A stretch of 64,000 bases of DNA. Source: Pseudomonas akapageensis. Lineage in GTDB: Bacteria > Pseudomonadota > Gammaproteobacteria > Pseudomonadales > Pseudomonadaceae. How positions within the stretch are numbered: the stretch's first letter is position 1; every line of letters starts with the position of its first letter. This document shows positions 19,144-28,932 of this stretch, piece after piece. A program made the position numbers and the translations under genes. The DNA is taken from assembly GCF_011355085.1 (NCBI RefSeq), contig NZ_VXCP01000016.1, forward strand, positions 265,117 to 329,116. The letters run 5' to 3'. The notes beneath the pieces are model-generated. The model was given only the letters and a program-made list of their open reading frames with translations, was not told the DNA's origin and searched no databases.

Positions 19144-20847
19144 TTACTGTGAAACTTGTTTCACATCACGCTGCGCCTTGCCTTTGACTGGCGCGCCATT
19201 GGCAACGTAGTACTTGGCGGTGCTGCGCGGCAGGGGCTTGCGGCCACGGATCTTGTCGGCGATTTTCTCGGCCATCATGATCGTTGGCGCGTTGAGGTTG
19301 CCTGTCGGGATTAGTGGCATGATCGAGGCATCGACCACTCGCAGGCCCTGCATGCCATGCACGCGGCCCTGGCTGTCGACCACCGCCATTTCATCGGTGC
19401 CCATCTTGCACGAGCAGGACGGATGGAAGGCGGTTTCGGCGTGTTCACGGATGAACTTGTCCAGTTGCTCGTCCGTCTGCACTTCGATACCCGGGCTGAT
19501 CTCGCGACCGCGGTAGGCGTCCAGTGCCGGCTGGGCCATGATTTCGCGGGTCAGGCGGATGCCGTCGCGGAATTCCTGCCAGTCCTGCTCGGTTGCCATG
19601 TAGTTGAACAGAATGCTCGGGTGCTGGCGCGGGTCCTTGGACTTGACGCGGATGCGACCGCGGCTCGGCGAACGCATGGAGCCCATGTGTGCCTGGAAGC
19701 CGTGTTCCTGTACGCCATTGCTGCCGTTGTAGTTAATCGCAACGGGCAGGAAGTGGTACTGGATGTTCGGCCATTCGAACTCCGGACGGGTACGGATGAA
19801 GCCGCCGGCTTCGAACTGGTTGCTCGCGCCGATGCCCTTGCCGAGGAACAGCCACTCGGCACCGATGGCCGGCTGGTTGCGCAGCAGCAGTGAAGGGTAC
19901 AGCGACACGGGCTGGGTGCAAGCGTACTGCAGGTACAGCTCAAGGTGGTCCTGCAGGTTTTCGCCGACGCCCGGCAGGTCGTGAACCACCGGAATGTCGA
20001 GCTCTTTGAGCAGTTTGGCCGGGCCGACGCCCGAGCGCTGCAGCAGTTGCGGAGAGGCAATGGCGCCGCTGCAGACGATGACTTCCTTGCGCGCACGGGC
20101 CTCGACGCGTTCTTCGCTGGCACCGACCAGGTAGGTCACGCCGATGGCGCGCTTGCCGTTGAACAGGACACGATCGGTCAGGGCGTGGGTGACGATGGTC
20201 AGGGTTTCGCGTTGCTTGGCCTGGTCCAGGTAGCCGCGAGCGGTGCTGGAGCGACGGCCTTTGGGCGTCACGGTACGGTCCATCGGGCCGAAACCTTCCT
20301 GCTGGTAGCCGTTCAGGTCTTCGGTACGCGGGTAGCCGGCCTGTACGCCGGCTTCGACCATGGCGTGGAATAGTGGGTTGTTGCCGGCCTTGGGCGTGGT
20401 CACGCTGACCGGGCCTTCGCCGCCGTGGTAGTCGTTCGGGCCGATGTCGCGGGTTTCCGCCTTGCGGAAGTACGGCAGGCAGTCCAGGTAGGTCCAGTCT
20501 TCCAGGCCTGGCAGTTTCGCCCAGCCGTCGTAGTCCATGGCGTTGCCACGGATGTAGCACATGCCGTTGATCAGCGAGGAGCCGCCCAGGCCCTTGCCGC
20601 GGCCGCATTCCATCCGGCGGTTGTCCATGTACGGTTCCGGGTCGGTCTCGTAGGCCCAGTTGTAGCGACGACCCTGCAGCGGGAATGCCAGCGCAGCGGG
20701 CATTTGGGTACGGAAGTCGAGGCGGTAGTCGGGGCCGCCGGCTTCGAGCAGCAGAACGGTGACGCCCGGGTCTTCGGTCAGACGGGTCGCCAGGGTGTTA
20801 CCGGCAGAGCCGGCACCCACGATGATGTAGTCGAATTCTTGGGACAT
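19144..20847 (-). CDS. betA: Choline dehydrogenase
   Basis: 567 residues of the GMC oxidoreductase family: membrane-associated flavoprotein oxidising choline to betaine aldehyde. It shows the FAD-binding start [19 protein letters not shown], the GMC signature [20 protein letters not shown], the second signature [15 protein letters not shown], the catalytic histidine in [11 protein letters not shown], and the C-terminal [17 protein letters not shown]. The ATG at 20847 follows GAGGGTG; a GTG nine bases upstream is less likely. It is the last gene of the betI-betB-betA unit, with a REP doublet between betB and betA. Confidence 0.96.
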   Translation of the reverse strand: MSQEFDYIIVGAGSAGNTLATRLTEDPGVTVLLLEAGGPDYRLDFRTQMPAALAFPLQGRRYNWAYETDPEPYMDNRRMECGRGKGLGGSSLINGMCYIRGNAMDYDGWAKLPGLEDWTYLDCLPYFRKAETRDIGPNDYHGGEGPVSVTTPKAGNNPLFHAMVEAGVQAGYPRTEDLNGYQQEGFGPMDRTVTPKGRRSSTARGYLDQAKQRETLTIVTHALTDRVLFNGKRAIGVTYLVGASEERVEARARKEVIVCSGAIASPQLLQRSGVGPAKLLKELDIPVVHDLPGVGENLQDHLELYLQYACTQPVSLYPSLLLRNQPAIGAEWLFLGKGIGASNQFEAGGFIRTRPEFEWPNIQYHFLPVAINYNGSNGVQEHGFQAHMGSMRSPSRGRIRVKSKDPRQHPSILFNYMATEQDWQEFRDGIRLTREIMAQPALDAYRGREISPGIEVQTDEQLDKFIREHAETAFHPSCSCKMGTDEMAVVDSQGRVHGMQGLRVVDASIMPLIPTGNLNAPTIMMAEKIADKIRGRKPLPRSTAKYYVANGAPVKGKAQRDVKQVSQ

Positions 20848-20904
20848 TGAATGCACCCTCTTTGAATGTGGTCAGGGGGCCGTTTTGCGAGTGCTTTGCA
20901 CTCG

Positions 20905-20969
20905 ATCGCTGGCAAGCCAGCTCCCACATGGGCAGCGCATACCGCTGTGGGAGCGGGCTTGCCCGCGAT
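20905..20969. repeat. REP doublet between betB and betA
   Basis: Inverted copies ATCGCTGGCAAGCCAGCTCC and TGTGGGAGCGGGCTTGCCCG separated by about 20 bp. They sit inside the betB-betA gap of the presumed operon and may form a hairpin that affects the stability of the mRNA or the relative amount of the two enzymes. Confidence 0.88.
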
Positions 20970-20998
20970 GACGGCTTCGCGGGCGAAAGAGGGCTTTC

Positions 20999-22471
20999 TT
21001 AGAAAACCGAACCGTAGTTGCCCAGCTCGACCTGTACCGATTTGATGCGAGTGTACTGAGCCAGCGAGCTGATGCCGTTTTCACGGCCGACACCGGACTG
21101 CTTGTAGCCGCCGACCGGCATTTCTGCCGGCGACTCGCCCCAGGCGTTGATCCAGCAGATACCGGCTTCCAGTTGATGGATGACGCGGTGAGCGCGGGTC
21201 AGGTCGTTGGTGACGATACCGGCGGCCAGGCCGAATTCGGTGTCGTTGGCGCGACGGATGACTTCTTCCTCGCTGTCGTAGCTGAGGATGCTCATTACCG
21301 GGCCGAAGATTTCTTCGCGCACGATGGTCATGTCATCGGTGCAATCGGTGAAGACGGTCGGTGCGACGAAGGCGCCCTTGGCGAATTCACCTTCGGTCAC
21401 ACGCTCGCCGCCGCACAGTACGCGTGCGCCTTCTTCCTTGCCCTTGGCGATGTAACCCAGCACGTTTTCCATGTGGGCGAAGCTGACCAGTGGGCCGAAG
21501 TTGGTGTTCTCGTCCTGCGGATTGCCGATGCGGATGCGTGCAACACGCTCGGCGATCTTGGCTTCCAGTGCGGCCTTGAGTGCGGTCGGCACGAATACAC
21601 GGGTACCGTTGGTGCAGACCTGACCGGAGCTGTAGAAGTTGGCCATCATGGCGATGTCGGCAGCGCGATCCAGGTCCGCGTCTTCGAAGATGATCAGTGG
21701 CGACTTGCCGCCCAGTTCCATGGTGACTTCCTTGAGCGAAGAGCTCGAGGCGCTGGCCATGACCTTCTTGCCGGTGTCGGTGCCGCCGGTGAAGGAGATT
21801 TTCTCGATGCGCGGGTGCTCGGTCAGCCAGGTGCCGACTTCGCGGCCGCTGCCGGTCAGGACGTTGAACACGCCATCGGGCAGGCCGGCTTCGGTGTAGA
21901 TCTCGGCCAGTTTCAGGGTGGTCAGCGAGGTGACTTCACTTGGCTTGAAGATCATTGCGTTGCCAGCGGCCAGGGCCGGGGCGGATTTCCACAGGGCGAT
22001 CTGGATCGGGTAGTTCCAGGCGCCGATACCGACAGTCACGCCCAGCGGCTCGCGGCGGGTGTAGACGAACGAAGTGGTGCGCAGCGGGATCTGCTCGCCT
22101 TCGATGGCCGGTACCAGGCCTGCATAGTATTCCAGCACGTCGGCGCCGGTGACGATGTCGACGTAGCGGGTTTCGGAGTAGGACTTGCCGGTGTCCAGGG
22201 TTTCCAGCATGGCCAGTTCGTCATTGCGCTCGCGCAGGATTTCCACGGCGCGGCGCAGGATGCGCGAGCGCTGCATGGCGGTCATTGCGGCCCAGACTTT
22301 CTGGCCTTTTTCGGCGCTGACGACAGCGCGCTCGACGTCTTCTTTCGACGCACGTTGCACCTGTGCAAGAACTTCGCCGTTGGCCGGGTTGATGGCTTCA
22401 AATGTGGCGTCGCTGGACGCGTCCACGTAACCACCATCGATGTAGAGTTTTTGCAGTTCGAAACGGGCCAT
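20999..22471 (-). CDS. betB: Betaine aldehyde dehydrogenase
   Basis: 490 residues, the usual BetB length, oxidising betaine aldehyde to glycine betaine with NAD(P)+ in the cytoplasm. Aldehyde dehydrogenase landmarks are [25 protein letters not shown] cofactor binding (two parts), [11 protein letters not shown], the catalytic Glu in MELGGKSPL, and the nucleophile in [12 protein letters not shown]. The start at 22471 ([15 protein letters not shown]) matches the family; a much longer in-frame ORF upstream has no family resemblance. It lies 31 bp after betI. Confidence 0.97.
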   Translation of the reverse strand: MARFELQKLYIDGGYVDASSDATFEAINPANGEVLAQVQRASKEDVERAVVSAEKGQKVWAAMTAMQRSRILRRAVEILRERNDELAMLETLDTGKSYSETRYVDIVTGADVLEYYAGLVPAIEGEQIPLRTTSFVYTRREPLGVTVGIGAWNYPIQIALWKSAPALAAGNAMIFKPSEVTSLTTLKLAEIYTEAGLPDGVFNVLTGSGREVGTWLTEHPRIEKISFTGGTDTGKKVMASASSSSLKEVTMELGGKSPLIIFEDADLDRAADIAMMANFYSSGQVCTNGTRVFVPTALKAALEAKIAERVARIRIGNPQDENTNFGPLVSFAHMENVLGYIAKGKEEGARVLCGGERVTEGEFAKGAFVAPTVFTDCTDDMTIVREEIFGPVMSILSYDSEEEVIRRANDTEFGLAAGIVTNDLTRAHRVIHQLEAGICWINAWGESPAEMPVGGYKQSGVGRENGISSLAQYTRIKSVQVELGNYGSVF

Positions 22472-22502
22472 AGTGTCCTCGCAAGTGCATTGTGGTTGGC
22501 GG

Positions 22503-23171
22503 TTACCGCCGCATCGATGCCTCTGTCTGTTGGGCGACCTTTGCGCGCGGCTGTTCAGGGGCGTGGCTCTGTATGCCTGGGCTCGCCTGTTTTGCCAGTT
22601 GTAGATCCATGTATTCGTAAGCGATTTGCAGGGCCTGGTCGACGTCGAAAGCATCTCCCGACAGCGCACCGCGCAACCACAAACCATCAATCAACGCCGC
22701 CAGGCCACGCGCCGCGCTGCGTGCTTCGTGCAACGGCAGGGCACGGCGGAACTCGCAGCACAGGTTGGAATACAAGCGGTGATCGTTGATCCGCTGCAAC
22801 CGGTGCAGTGACGGCTGGTGCATGCTGGCGGCCCAGAAGGCCAGCCAGGTTTTCATTGCCGGGCCATTGACCTGGCTCGCGTCGAAGTTGCCTTCGATGA
22901 TGACCTGCAGGTGAGCCCGCGGGCTGTCATCTCCGAGCGCCAGTCGGCGCGCTACGACGTTTTCACTCAAAGCACTCATCAGGTAACGCATGGTCGCTGC
23001 GATCAGGCCGTTCTTGTCCTGAAAGTAGTGACTGATGATGCCGTTCGACACGCCGGCGAGTCGGGCGATCAGTGCAATGCTTGCATCCCCCATTCCGACC
23101 TGGTCGATGGCCATCAACGTGGCTTCGATCAATTGCTGGCGGCGTATGGGCTGCATACCGACCTTGGGCAT
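22503..23171 (-). CDS. betI: BetI, TetR-family choline-responsive repressor
   Basis: 222 residues. The N-terminal helix-turn-helix domain (about 10-55, with [25 protein letters not shown] split by the turn) and the effector domain match BetI, which represses the bet genes until choline or betaine aldehyde binds. The final ~25 residues (after KQASPGIQ) extend beyond the usual ~197-residue BetI and are polar. First gene of the betIBA unit; a perfect 20-bp palindrome lies 70 bp upstream, between it and betT. Confidence 0.93.
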   Translation of the reverse strand: MPKVGMQPIRRQQLIEATLMAIDQVGMGDASIALIARLAGVSNGIISHYFQDKNGLIAATMRYLMSALSENVVARRLALGDDSPRAHLQVIIEGNFDASQVNGPAMKTWLAFWAASMHQPSLHRLQRINDHRLYSNLCCEFRRALPLHEARSAARGLAALIDGLWLRGALSGDAFDVDQALQIAYEYMDLQLAKQASPGIQSHAPEQPRAKVAQQTEASMRR

Positions 23172-23240
23172 TTGTAAATCTCCTCAGGCCTGCGACCAGT
23201 CGTCGCAATGACGACCCGGCGAAAGCCAGTCTATTTTGTT

Positions 23241-23260
23241 TTGATTGAACGTTCAATCAA
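23241..23260. promoter_or_regulatory. Candidate BetI operator in the betI-betT intergenic region
   Basis: TTGATTGAACGTTCAATCAA is a perfect 20-bp palindrome, the size expected for a TetR-family dimer site. It sits in the 310-bp gap between the divergent betI and betT genes, closer to betI, and would let BetI control both. The rest of the gap is comparatively AT-rich and holds no ORF I would support. Confidence 0.8.
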
Positions 23261-23481
23261 CAAAGAATAAGCTCTGCGACAAATTGTGCCATTGACATGC
23301 TTTTCGGCGCGTCGAGCTGGCACAAATTGGCACCTGGATACGTGCGAAACCCAGTGTTTGCTGGGATCGCGATTGTTCGAGGTGCTTTTATATCACTCGT
23401 AGCTGTGTGGCTATTGCACCATTTGCTCGGGTGATGCGTTTGATTGTGTCTTTCTCTCGCACTGCCTGGAGCATCTGTGCA

Positions 23482-25161
23482 ATGAGTTCTGCCTCCCTGA
23501 TGAAGACCCCTCCCGAGAGGGTCCGGCTCAACGGGGTCGTGTTCTATACATCGACCGTGTTGATTTTGTTGCTGACTGCGTTGCTGATTGCAGTCCCCGA
23601 AACCGCAGGCCTCGTACTGGGCCAGGCCCAGGAATGGCTGTCGCGAAGTTTCGGCTGGTATTACATGGTGGTGATCGGCGGCTATCTGCTGTTTGTCCTG
23701 GTCCTGGCGTTTTCGTCCTATGGCAAGCTCAAGCTGGGCAGCAAGGATGACACCCCGGACTTCAGCTACGGTGCCTGGGCGGGGATGCTGTTCTCCTCCG
23801 GTATCGGCATCTCGCTGCTGTACTTCGGTGCCTCCGAACCCCTGGATCACTACTTCAACCCGCCTGAAGGCGCGTCGGCGACCAACCTGGCAGCGCGCCA
23901 GGGCTTGCAACTGACGTTCCTGCACTGGGGCCTGCACGGCTGGGCGATCTATGCGCTGGTCGGTCTGGCCGTGGCCTACTTCGCTTACCGCCATAATCAG
24001 CCGCTGGCCTTGCGTTCGGCGCTGTACCCGCTGGTTGGCGAGCGTTGGGTCAAGGGCGCGGCCGGCCATGCGGTGGACGGTTTCGGCATGTTCGTGACCC
24101 TGCTGGGTCTGGTGACCAACCTCGGTATCGGCGCCATGCAGGTGTCTTCCGGGCTGGAGTACCTGTTCGGCATGGAGCACAGCAATACCAACCTGCTGAT
24201 AGTGATCCTGGTCATGAGCACCGTGGCGACCATTGCTGCGGTGTCGGGTGTGGAGAACGGTATTCGCCGCCTGTCCAACCTGAACATCCTGCTGTTCAGC
24301 GGCCTGCTGCTGTTCGTGCTGTTCAACGGCCCGACCCTGCACCTGCTCAACAGCTTCGTCCAGAACATCGGTGACTACCTCAACGGCGCGGTGTTGAAGA
24401 CCTTCGACCTGTACGTTTATGAAGGCGACGAGGCCAAGTCCGAGCACTGGCTGGGCCTGTGGACCGTGTTCTACTGGGCCTGGTGGATTTCCTGGGCACC
24501 GTTCGTAGGCATGTTCATCGCACGTATCTCCCGTGGTCGTACCGTGCGTGAACTGGTTGCTGGCGTACTACTGATTCCGTTGGGTTTCACCCTGGCGTGG
24601 CTGTCGATCTTCGGTAACACCGCACTGGACCTGGTGATGAACCATGGCGCCGTGGAGCTGGGACGCACGGCGCTCGAGCAACCATCGATGTCGATTTACC
24701 AACTGCTGGAGCATTACCCGGCGTCGAAGATCGTGGTCGGTGTGGCGATTTTTGTTGGCTTCGTGCTGTTCCTGACCCCGGCGGATTCGGGTGCAGTGAT
24801 GATGGCCAACCTGTCATGCAAAGGCGGCCAGGTCGATGAAGATGCCCCGCACTGGCTGCGCATCCTCTGGTCGGTGGTGATCACTCTGGTGACGATCGGC
24901 CTGTTGTTCGCCGGTAACTTCGCCGCGATGCAGACCATGGTGGTACTGGCCGGTCTGCCGTTCTCGCTGGTGCTGGTGGTGTTCATGTTCGGCCTGTACA
25001 AGGCCATGAAGCAGGACACCCAGCTCGAGCAGGAACAAGCCGAGCTGGCAGCGCAAGTTCATCGTGATTTCGTCGAGCGTATGAGTCTGGTGGAGCTGCC
25101 ATCTTTGGCTGCGCAACAGCGCTCAGGGGCACGATCTGCTGCGCGTCACGCCGAAGCGTGA
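23482..25161 (+). CDS. betT: BCCT-family choline transporter BetT
   Basis: 559 residues and about 12 membrane helices. The BCCT substrate-site region is plain: YWAWWISWAPFVGMFIARIS followed by RGRTVRE, with the conserved tryptophans that box the quaternary ammonium group. It resembles the short BetT1-type proteins, since the C-terminal tail after the last helix is only ~50 residues, whereas osmosensing BetT2-type proteins carry a long C-terminal domain. It should therefore mainly feed choline to catabolism. The start at 23482 has a GGAG upstream; an ATG at 23500 is possible. Divergent from betI. Confidence 0.92.
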   Translation: MSSASLMKTPPERVRLNGVVFYTSTVLILLLTALLIAVPETAGLVLGQAQEWLSRSFGWYYMVVIGGYLLFVLVLAFSSYGKLKLGSKDDTPDFSYGAWAGMLFSSGIGISLLYFGASEPLDHYFNPPEGASATNLAARQGLQLTFLHWGLHGWAIYALVGLAVAYFAYRHNQPLALRSALYPLVGERWVKGAAGHAVDGFGMFVTLLGLVTNLGIGAMQVSSGLEYLFGMEHSNTNLLIVILVMSTVATIAAVSGVENGIRRLSNLNILLFSGLLLFVLFNGPTLHLLNSFVQNIGDYLNGAVLKTFDLYVYEGDEAKSEHWLGLWTVFYWAWWISWAPFVGMFIARISRGRTVRELVAGVLLIPLGFTLAWLSIFGNTALDLVMNHGAVELGRTALEQPSMSIYQLLEHYPASKIVVGVAIFVGFVLFLTPADSGAVMMANLSCKGGQVDEDAPHWLRILWSVVITLVTIGLLFAGNFAAMQTMVVLAGLPFSLVLVVFMFGLYKAMKQDTQLEQEQAELAAQVHRDFVERMSLVELPSLAAQQRSGARSAARHAEA

Positions 25162-25184
25162 TCATCTGATAGCTGAGTGAAAGG

Positions 25185-25220
25185 GGGCCCTGTCGTTATG
25201 CGACAGGGCCCTTTTTCTTT
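25185..25220 (+). terminator. Intrinsic terminator after betT
   Basis: An 11-bp perfect stem, GGGCCCTGTCG with CGACAGGGCCC, and a five-base loop, followed by TTTTTCTTT. It begins 24 bp after the betT stop. Confidence 0.93.
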
Positions 25221-25240
25221 GTGTTGTTTGTTCGGGCCCC

Positions 25241-25332
25241 ATCGCTGGCAAGCCAGCTCCCACAGGGTTCAGCTGTGCTCCAACCATTGCCAGACACGAC
25301 GTAACCTCTGTGGGAGCGGGCTTGCCCGCGAT
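25241..25332. repeat. REP doublet between betT and cbcV
   Basis: Left copy ATCGCTGGCAAGCCAGCTCC and right inverted copy TGTGGGAGCGGGCTTGCCCG, about 45 bp apart. It lies in the gap between the convergent 3' ends of betT and cbcV. The remaining ~100 bp of the gap contains only a possible weak hairpin before cbcV (GGGGGATCGC ... GCGATCCCCC, around 25390-25421), probably the cbcV terminator. Confidence 0.88.
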
Positions 25333-25435
25333 AAGGTCCGAAGGACCTTCCTGCAACCTCGAATCCAACCCAAATCCCAGGCACAAAAAAGGGGGATCGC
25401 AATCCAGTGCGATCCCCCTCCGAGAGTATATGGGC

Positions 25436-26614
25436 TTAACCGAGATTCTTGCCCAGCAACGCGTGATACAGCTCGCTGTCGCCCAGTATCCCGACAACAC
25501 GGTTGTTGTCTTGCAGGACCAGCTTGTTGCCGGTCTGGTAGCGGATCTGCAGTGCGTCGCGCATGCCGATGTTGGAGTCCACCAGGGTAGGACGACGACC
25601 GAGGCCTTCGACAGCCTGGCCTGGTACCCAGTTCTGCAGATCGAGGCTGTCGCCGCCCTGGCGTGCACCCTTGATGGTCTGGTCTTTGGTCAGGTCCAGC
25701 CAGGAGTCGACGCCCGGGTCGATGCAGACCGAACCATTGATGCGTTTGCAGTTGTCCAGCGTGCGCATCAGGCTGCGGCCGCACAGCACGTTCAGTGGGT
25801 TGGTGTGGGCAACGAAAGTGCGGACATATTCGTCGGCCGGGTTGAGCACGATTTCTTCGGGCTTGCTGTACTGGATGATCCGGCCGTCTTTCATGATGGC
25901 GATCCGGGTGCCCAGTTTCAGGGCCTCATCGAGGTCATGGCTAACGAAAACGATGGTCTTTTGCAGCTTGCGTTGCAGTTCCAGCAATTCGTCCTGCAGA
26001 CCCTGGCGGATCAGTGGGTCGAGTGCCGAGAAGGGTTCGTCCATCAGCAGGATATCGGCGTCCATCGCCAGAGCACGGGCCAGGCCGACCCGTTGTTGCA
26101 TGCCGCCGGAGAGCTCATCGGGTTTCTTGTTGCGCCATTGGGTCAGGCCAACCAGTTCGAGTTTTTCATCCACCAGTCGACGTCGCTCATCGGCTGGGCG
26201 GCCCTGCATTTCCAGGCCGAAGCTGATGTTCTCGCGAACAGTCAGCCAAGGCATCAGGGCGAACTTCTGGAACACCATGGCGATACGCTTGGTGCGCATC
26301 ATTTTCAGTTCTGCCGGTGTGCACGAGGCGATGTTGATCTGCGATCCTTCATGTTCGACGAACAGCTTGCCACGGCTGACCGTGTTCAGGCCGTTGATGC
26401 AGCGCAGCAGGCTCGACTTGCCCGAGCCGGACAGGCCCATCAGTACGCAGATTTCGCCTTTGTTAATGTCCAGGCTGGCTTTTTCCACGCCAACCACCAG
26501 GCCGGTCTTCTTCAGAATCTGTTCACGCGTGAGGCCCTGGTCGAGCAGGCTCAGGGCCTCACGCGGTTTGTTGGAGAAGATTACGTCCACCTCTTCGAAG
26601 CGAATAATGCTCAT
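25436..26614 (-). CDS. cbcV: Choline/betaine/carnitine ABC transporter ATPase CbcV
   Basis: 392-residue ATPase of the osmoprotectant (ProV-like) group. Walker A is GLSGSGKSS, the signature LSGGMQQR, Walker B ILLMDEPFSALDP and the switch histidine is in FVSHDLDEAL. The C-terminal ~110 residues form a pair of CBS-like motifs, ending GILGDSELYHALLGKN. With CbcW and CbcX it imports choline, betaine or carnitine. Its start overlaps the stop of cbcW by the ATGA arrangement, so the two are translationally coupled. Confidence 0.95.
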   Translation of the reverse strand: MSIIRFEEVDVIFSNKPREALSLLDQGLTREQILKKTGLVVGVEKASLDINKGEICVLMGLSGSGKSSLLRCINGLNTVSRGKLFVEHEGSQINIASCTPAELKMMRTKRIAMVFQKFALMPWLTVRENISFGLEMQGRPADERRRLVDEKLELVGLTQWRNKKPDELSGGMQQRVGLARALAMDADILLMDEPFSALDPLIRQGLQDELLELQRKLQKTIVFVSHDLDEALKLGTRIAIMKDGRIIQYSKPEEIVLNPADEYVRTFVAHTNPLNVLCGRSLMRTLDNCKRINGSVCIDPGVDSWLDLTKDQTIKGARQGGDSLDLQNWVPGQAVEGLGRRPTLVDSNIGMRDALQIRYQTGNKLVLQDNNRVVGILGDSELYHALLGKNLG

Positions 26615-27456
26615 GCTTCACCCCTCACCTGTACATCGGGTTGTTTGCAGATTCGGTCGAGCATGATCGCCAGCAATACGATCGCCAGGCCTGCTTCGAA
26701 GCCCAGGGCGATATCGGCAGTGTTCAGTGCATTGACCACGGGTTTGCCCAGACCATCGGCACCCACCAGCGCCGCGATGACCACCATCGACAGCGACAGC
26801 ATGATGCATTGCGTGACACCGGCAGCGATGCTGGGCATGGCATGGGGCAGTTCGATACGTGACAGCAGTTGCCGGCGCGAGCAGCCAAAGGCCTTGCCGG
26901 CGTCCAGCAGCTCTTGCGGTACGTCGCAGATGCCCAGGTAGGTCAGGCGGATCGGTGCGGCGATGGCGAAGACCACCGTCGAGATCAGGCCAGGTACCAC
27001 ACCCAGGCCGAACAGGGTCAGGGTCGGGATCAGATAGACGAAGGTGGGTACGGTCTGCATCAAGTCCAGGACCGGACGCATCATTGTGTAGAACATCGGC
27101 TTGTGCGCCGCGACAATGCCTAGCGGCACGCCGATGGCGACGCAGACAAAGGTTGCAAACATCACCTGGGCCAGCGTCTCCATGGTTTCTTGCCAGTATC
27201 CCAGGTTGAAGATCAGCAGAAACGACAGCACGCAAAAAAGGGTCAGACCCCATTTACGCTGAATGAAGTGGGCGATCACCGCGATCAGGCCGATCAGGAC
27301 GAAGGGGTTGAACCAGGTCAGGGCGCCGGTGACGCCGTGAATCATAAATTCCAGTCCTTGCGCGATGGCATCGAAGTAATTGGCGCCGTTTTGCGTCAAC
27401 CATTCAACGAATCCCGCGATGTACTGGCCCAGAGGTATTTTTTGATCGATCAGCAT
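26611..27456 (-). CDS. cbcW: Choline/betaine/carnitine ABC transporter permease CbcW
   Basis: 281 residues with about six membrane helices and the permease EAA-like loop IRLTYLGICDVPQELLDAGKAFGCS. It belongs to the ProW/OpuAB group that pairs with CbcV. The start at 27456 (MLIDQKIPLG) is preferred to an in-frame ATG at 27474 because it matches the N-terminus I recall for the P. aeruginosa protein; neither has a convincing ribosome site. cbcX lies 70 bp upstream on the same strand. Confidence 0.94.
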   Translation of the reverse strand: MLIDQKIPLGQYIAGFVEWLTQNGANYFDAIAQGLEFMIHGVTGALTWFNPFVLIGLIAVIAHFIQRKWGLTLFCVLSFLLIFNLGYWQETMETLAQVMFATFVCVAIGVPLGIVAAHKPMFYTMMRPVLDLMQTVPTFVYLIPTLTLFGLGVVPGLISTVVFAIAAPIRLTYLGICDVPQELLDAGKAFGCSRRQLLSRIELPHAMPSIAAGVTQCIMLSLSMVVIAALVGADGLGKPVVNALNTADIALGFEAGLAIVLLAIMLDRICKQPDVQVRGEA

Positions 27457-27526
27457 GATAGTGAACGTCCACATGCGAGAAGATGGATTACGGATCCAGG
27501 CGGGTGACCCCGCCTGGAGTCAGTGT

Positions 27527-28474
27527 TTACTGCGAAAGCTTGGCTTTGACGGCCTCCAGGCCCGGTTTGCCATCAATGGTCGTGACGCCCGCCAGCCAGG
27601 TATCGAGCACCTGCGGGTTCTTTTTCAGCCAGGCCTTGGCTGCAGCGTCGGGCTTCATCTTGTCGTCCAGGATGTTGCCCATCAGTGAGCTTTCCATGTT
27701 CAGGGTGAATGACAGGTTTTTCAGCAATTGGCCTACGTTGCTGCATTCCTGGGTATAGCCCTTGCGGGTATTGGTGTAGACAGTCGCCTGACCGAAGTTG
27801 GGGCCGAAATAGTCATCGCCGCCGGTCAGGTACTGCATCTTGAAGCGGGTGTTCATCGGGTGCGGTTCCCAGCCCAGGAAAACCACGTCTGTGCCACGGC
27901 GGGCGGCACGGTCTACCTGCGAGAGCATGCCGGCTTCGCTGGACTCGACGACCTTGAAACCTGCCGTCTTCAATCCGAAAGCATCTTTATCAATCATACT
28001 CTGGATCATGCGGTTGCCGTCGTTACCCGGCTCGATACCGTAGATCTTGCCGTCGAGTTCTTTCTTGAATTTGGCGATGTCGGCGAAGTCATGCAGTCCC
28101 TTGTCGTACAGCGCCTGCGGAACGGCGAGGGTGTACTTGGCGTTTTCCAGGTTGGCGCGCACGGTTTCCACGGTGCCGGCATCGCGGTACTGCTTGATGT
28201 CGTTTTCCATGGTGGGCATCCAGTTACCGAGGAACACATCCATGTTTTTGCCGTCAGCCAGGGACTTGTAGGTCACCGGGACAGAAATCATGGTGGTCCT
28301 GGCCTTGTAGCCGAGGGATTCGAGCACGACGCTGGTCACTGCCGTGGTAGCGGTGATGTCGGTCCAGCCGACATCGGAAAAGTTTACGGTGCTGCATTGT
28401 TCCGGCTCGGCGGCCTGGGACAGCACCGGCAGACTCAGCACTGCGGCCAACAACAACGAGGGTGAACCTTTCAT
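27527..28474 (-). CDS. cbcX: Choline-binding periplasmic protein CbcX
   Basis: 315 residues with a signal peptide (MKGSPSLLLAAVLSLPVLSQA, cleavage near residue 21). The mature part is an OpuAC/ChoX-type binding protein: NFSDVGWTDITATTAV, the KIYGIEPGNDGN region and GTDVVFLGWEPHPMN, supplying aromatic residues for the quaternary-amine box. An AAGGAGTC ribosome site fixes the start. First gene of cbcXWV. It resembles CaiX (35089) along its length, the carnitine-specific paralogue in this window. Confidence 0.95.
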   Translation of the reverse strand: MKGSPSLLLAAVLSLPVLSQAAEPEQCSTVNFSDVGWTDITATTAVTSVVLESLGYKARTTMISVPVTYKSLADGKNMDVFLGNWMPTMENDIKQYRDAGTVETVRANLENAKYTLAVPQALYDKGLHDFADIAKFKKELDGKIYGIEPGNDGNRMIQSMIDKDAFGLKTAGFKVVESSEAGMLSQVDRAARRGTDVVFLGWEPHPMNTRFKMQYLTGGDDYFGPNFGQATVYTNTRKGYTQECSNVGQLLKNLSFTLNMESSLMGNILDDKMKPDAAAKAWLKKNPQVLDTWLAGVTTIDGKPGLEAVKAKLSQ

Positions 28475-28644
28475 GAATTGACTCCTTGGTGTTTTTTTTG
28501 GCGGCTCTCCCGAAGGCTGCCGCACTTATATTTGGTTGCGGTTGGAGGCGAGGCAGAGCAGTTGGATAACTGCACTGGGCAGGTGCCTTGCAATCGAGTC
28601 GAGACTGATCATGTAACAGGGAAAATCAAACGCCTACAGGGTGC

Positions 28645-28677
28645 GTCGTATCCAGTACAGACAGAGTCGCATCCAGT
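28645..28677. promoter_or_regulatory. Candidate AraC-type (GbdR) operator upstream of cbcX and the serine deaminase gene
   Basis: Two direct 12-mers, GTCGTATCCAGT (28645) and GTCGCATCCAGT (28666), match at 11 of 12 positions and are exactly 21 bp apart, two helical turns, which is the usual layout of AraC/XylS sites. They lie in the 458-bp gap between the divergent cbcX and serine deaminase genes. GbdR, encoded 2 kb away, is the expected regulator. No other ORF I would support is seen in the gap. Confidence 0.55.
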
Positions 28678-28932
28678 GTCGGTGAGGTCGTTTACAGCTT
28701 TTTTGCACGCTGCAAACGCGATTCCTGGCCATCTGTACCGCCTGAAAACGGCCAAAAAACGCCGCAACGACTGGGCGGCGTTAGTGGGCAAGAGTGAGTC
28801 GGTTGCAGACGTAAGGCACCGCGACAAAAGACTGATGATGCGCGCATCCCGGCGGATTGCTCTTTCAGCGTAGCAGCTCCGTCACCCGGTGCTGCGGCGC
28901 CGGGAGTCAGTCTATTCAGGAGGTTCGCGGTA

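Noticed and set aside
23257..24447. 396-codon minus-strand frame across betT
   Set aside because: Antisense of a clear BCCT transporter gene.
25162..25668. 168-codon minus-strand frame beside cbcV
   Set aside because: Runs through the betT terminator and a REP doublet and overlaps the 3' part of cbcV in another frame.
28478..28873. 131-codon frame in the cbcX-serine deaminase gap
   Set aside because: Overlaps the likely promoter region, has no ribosome site, and the translation shows no family resemblance.
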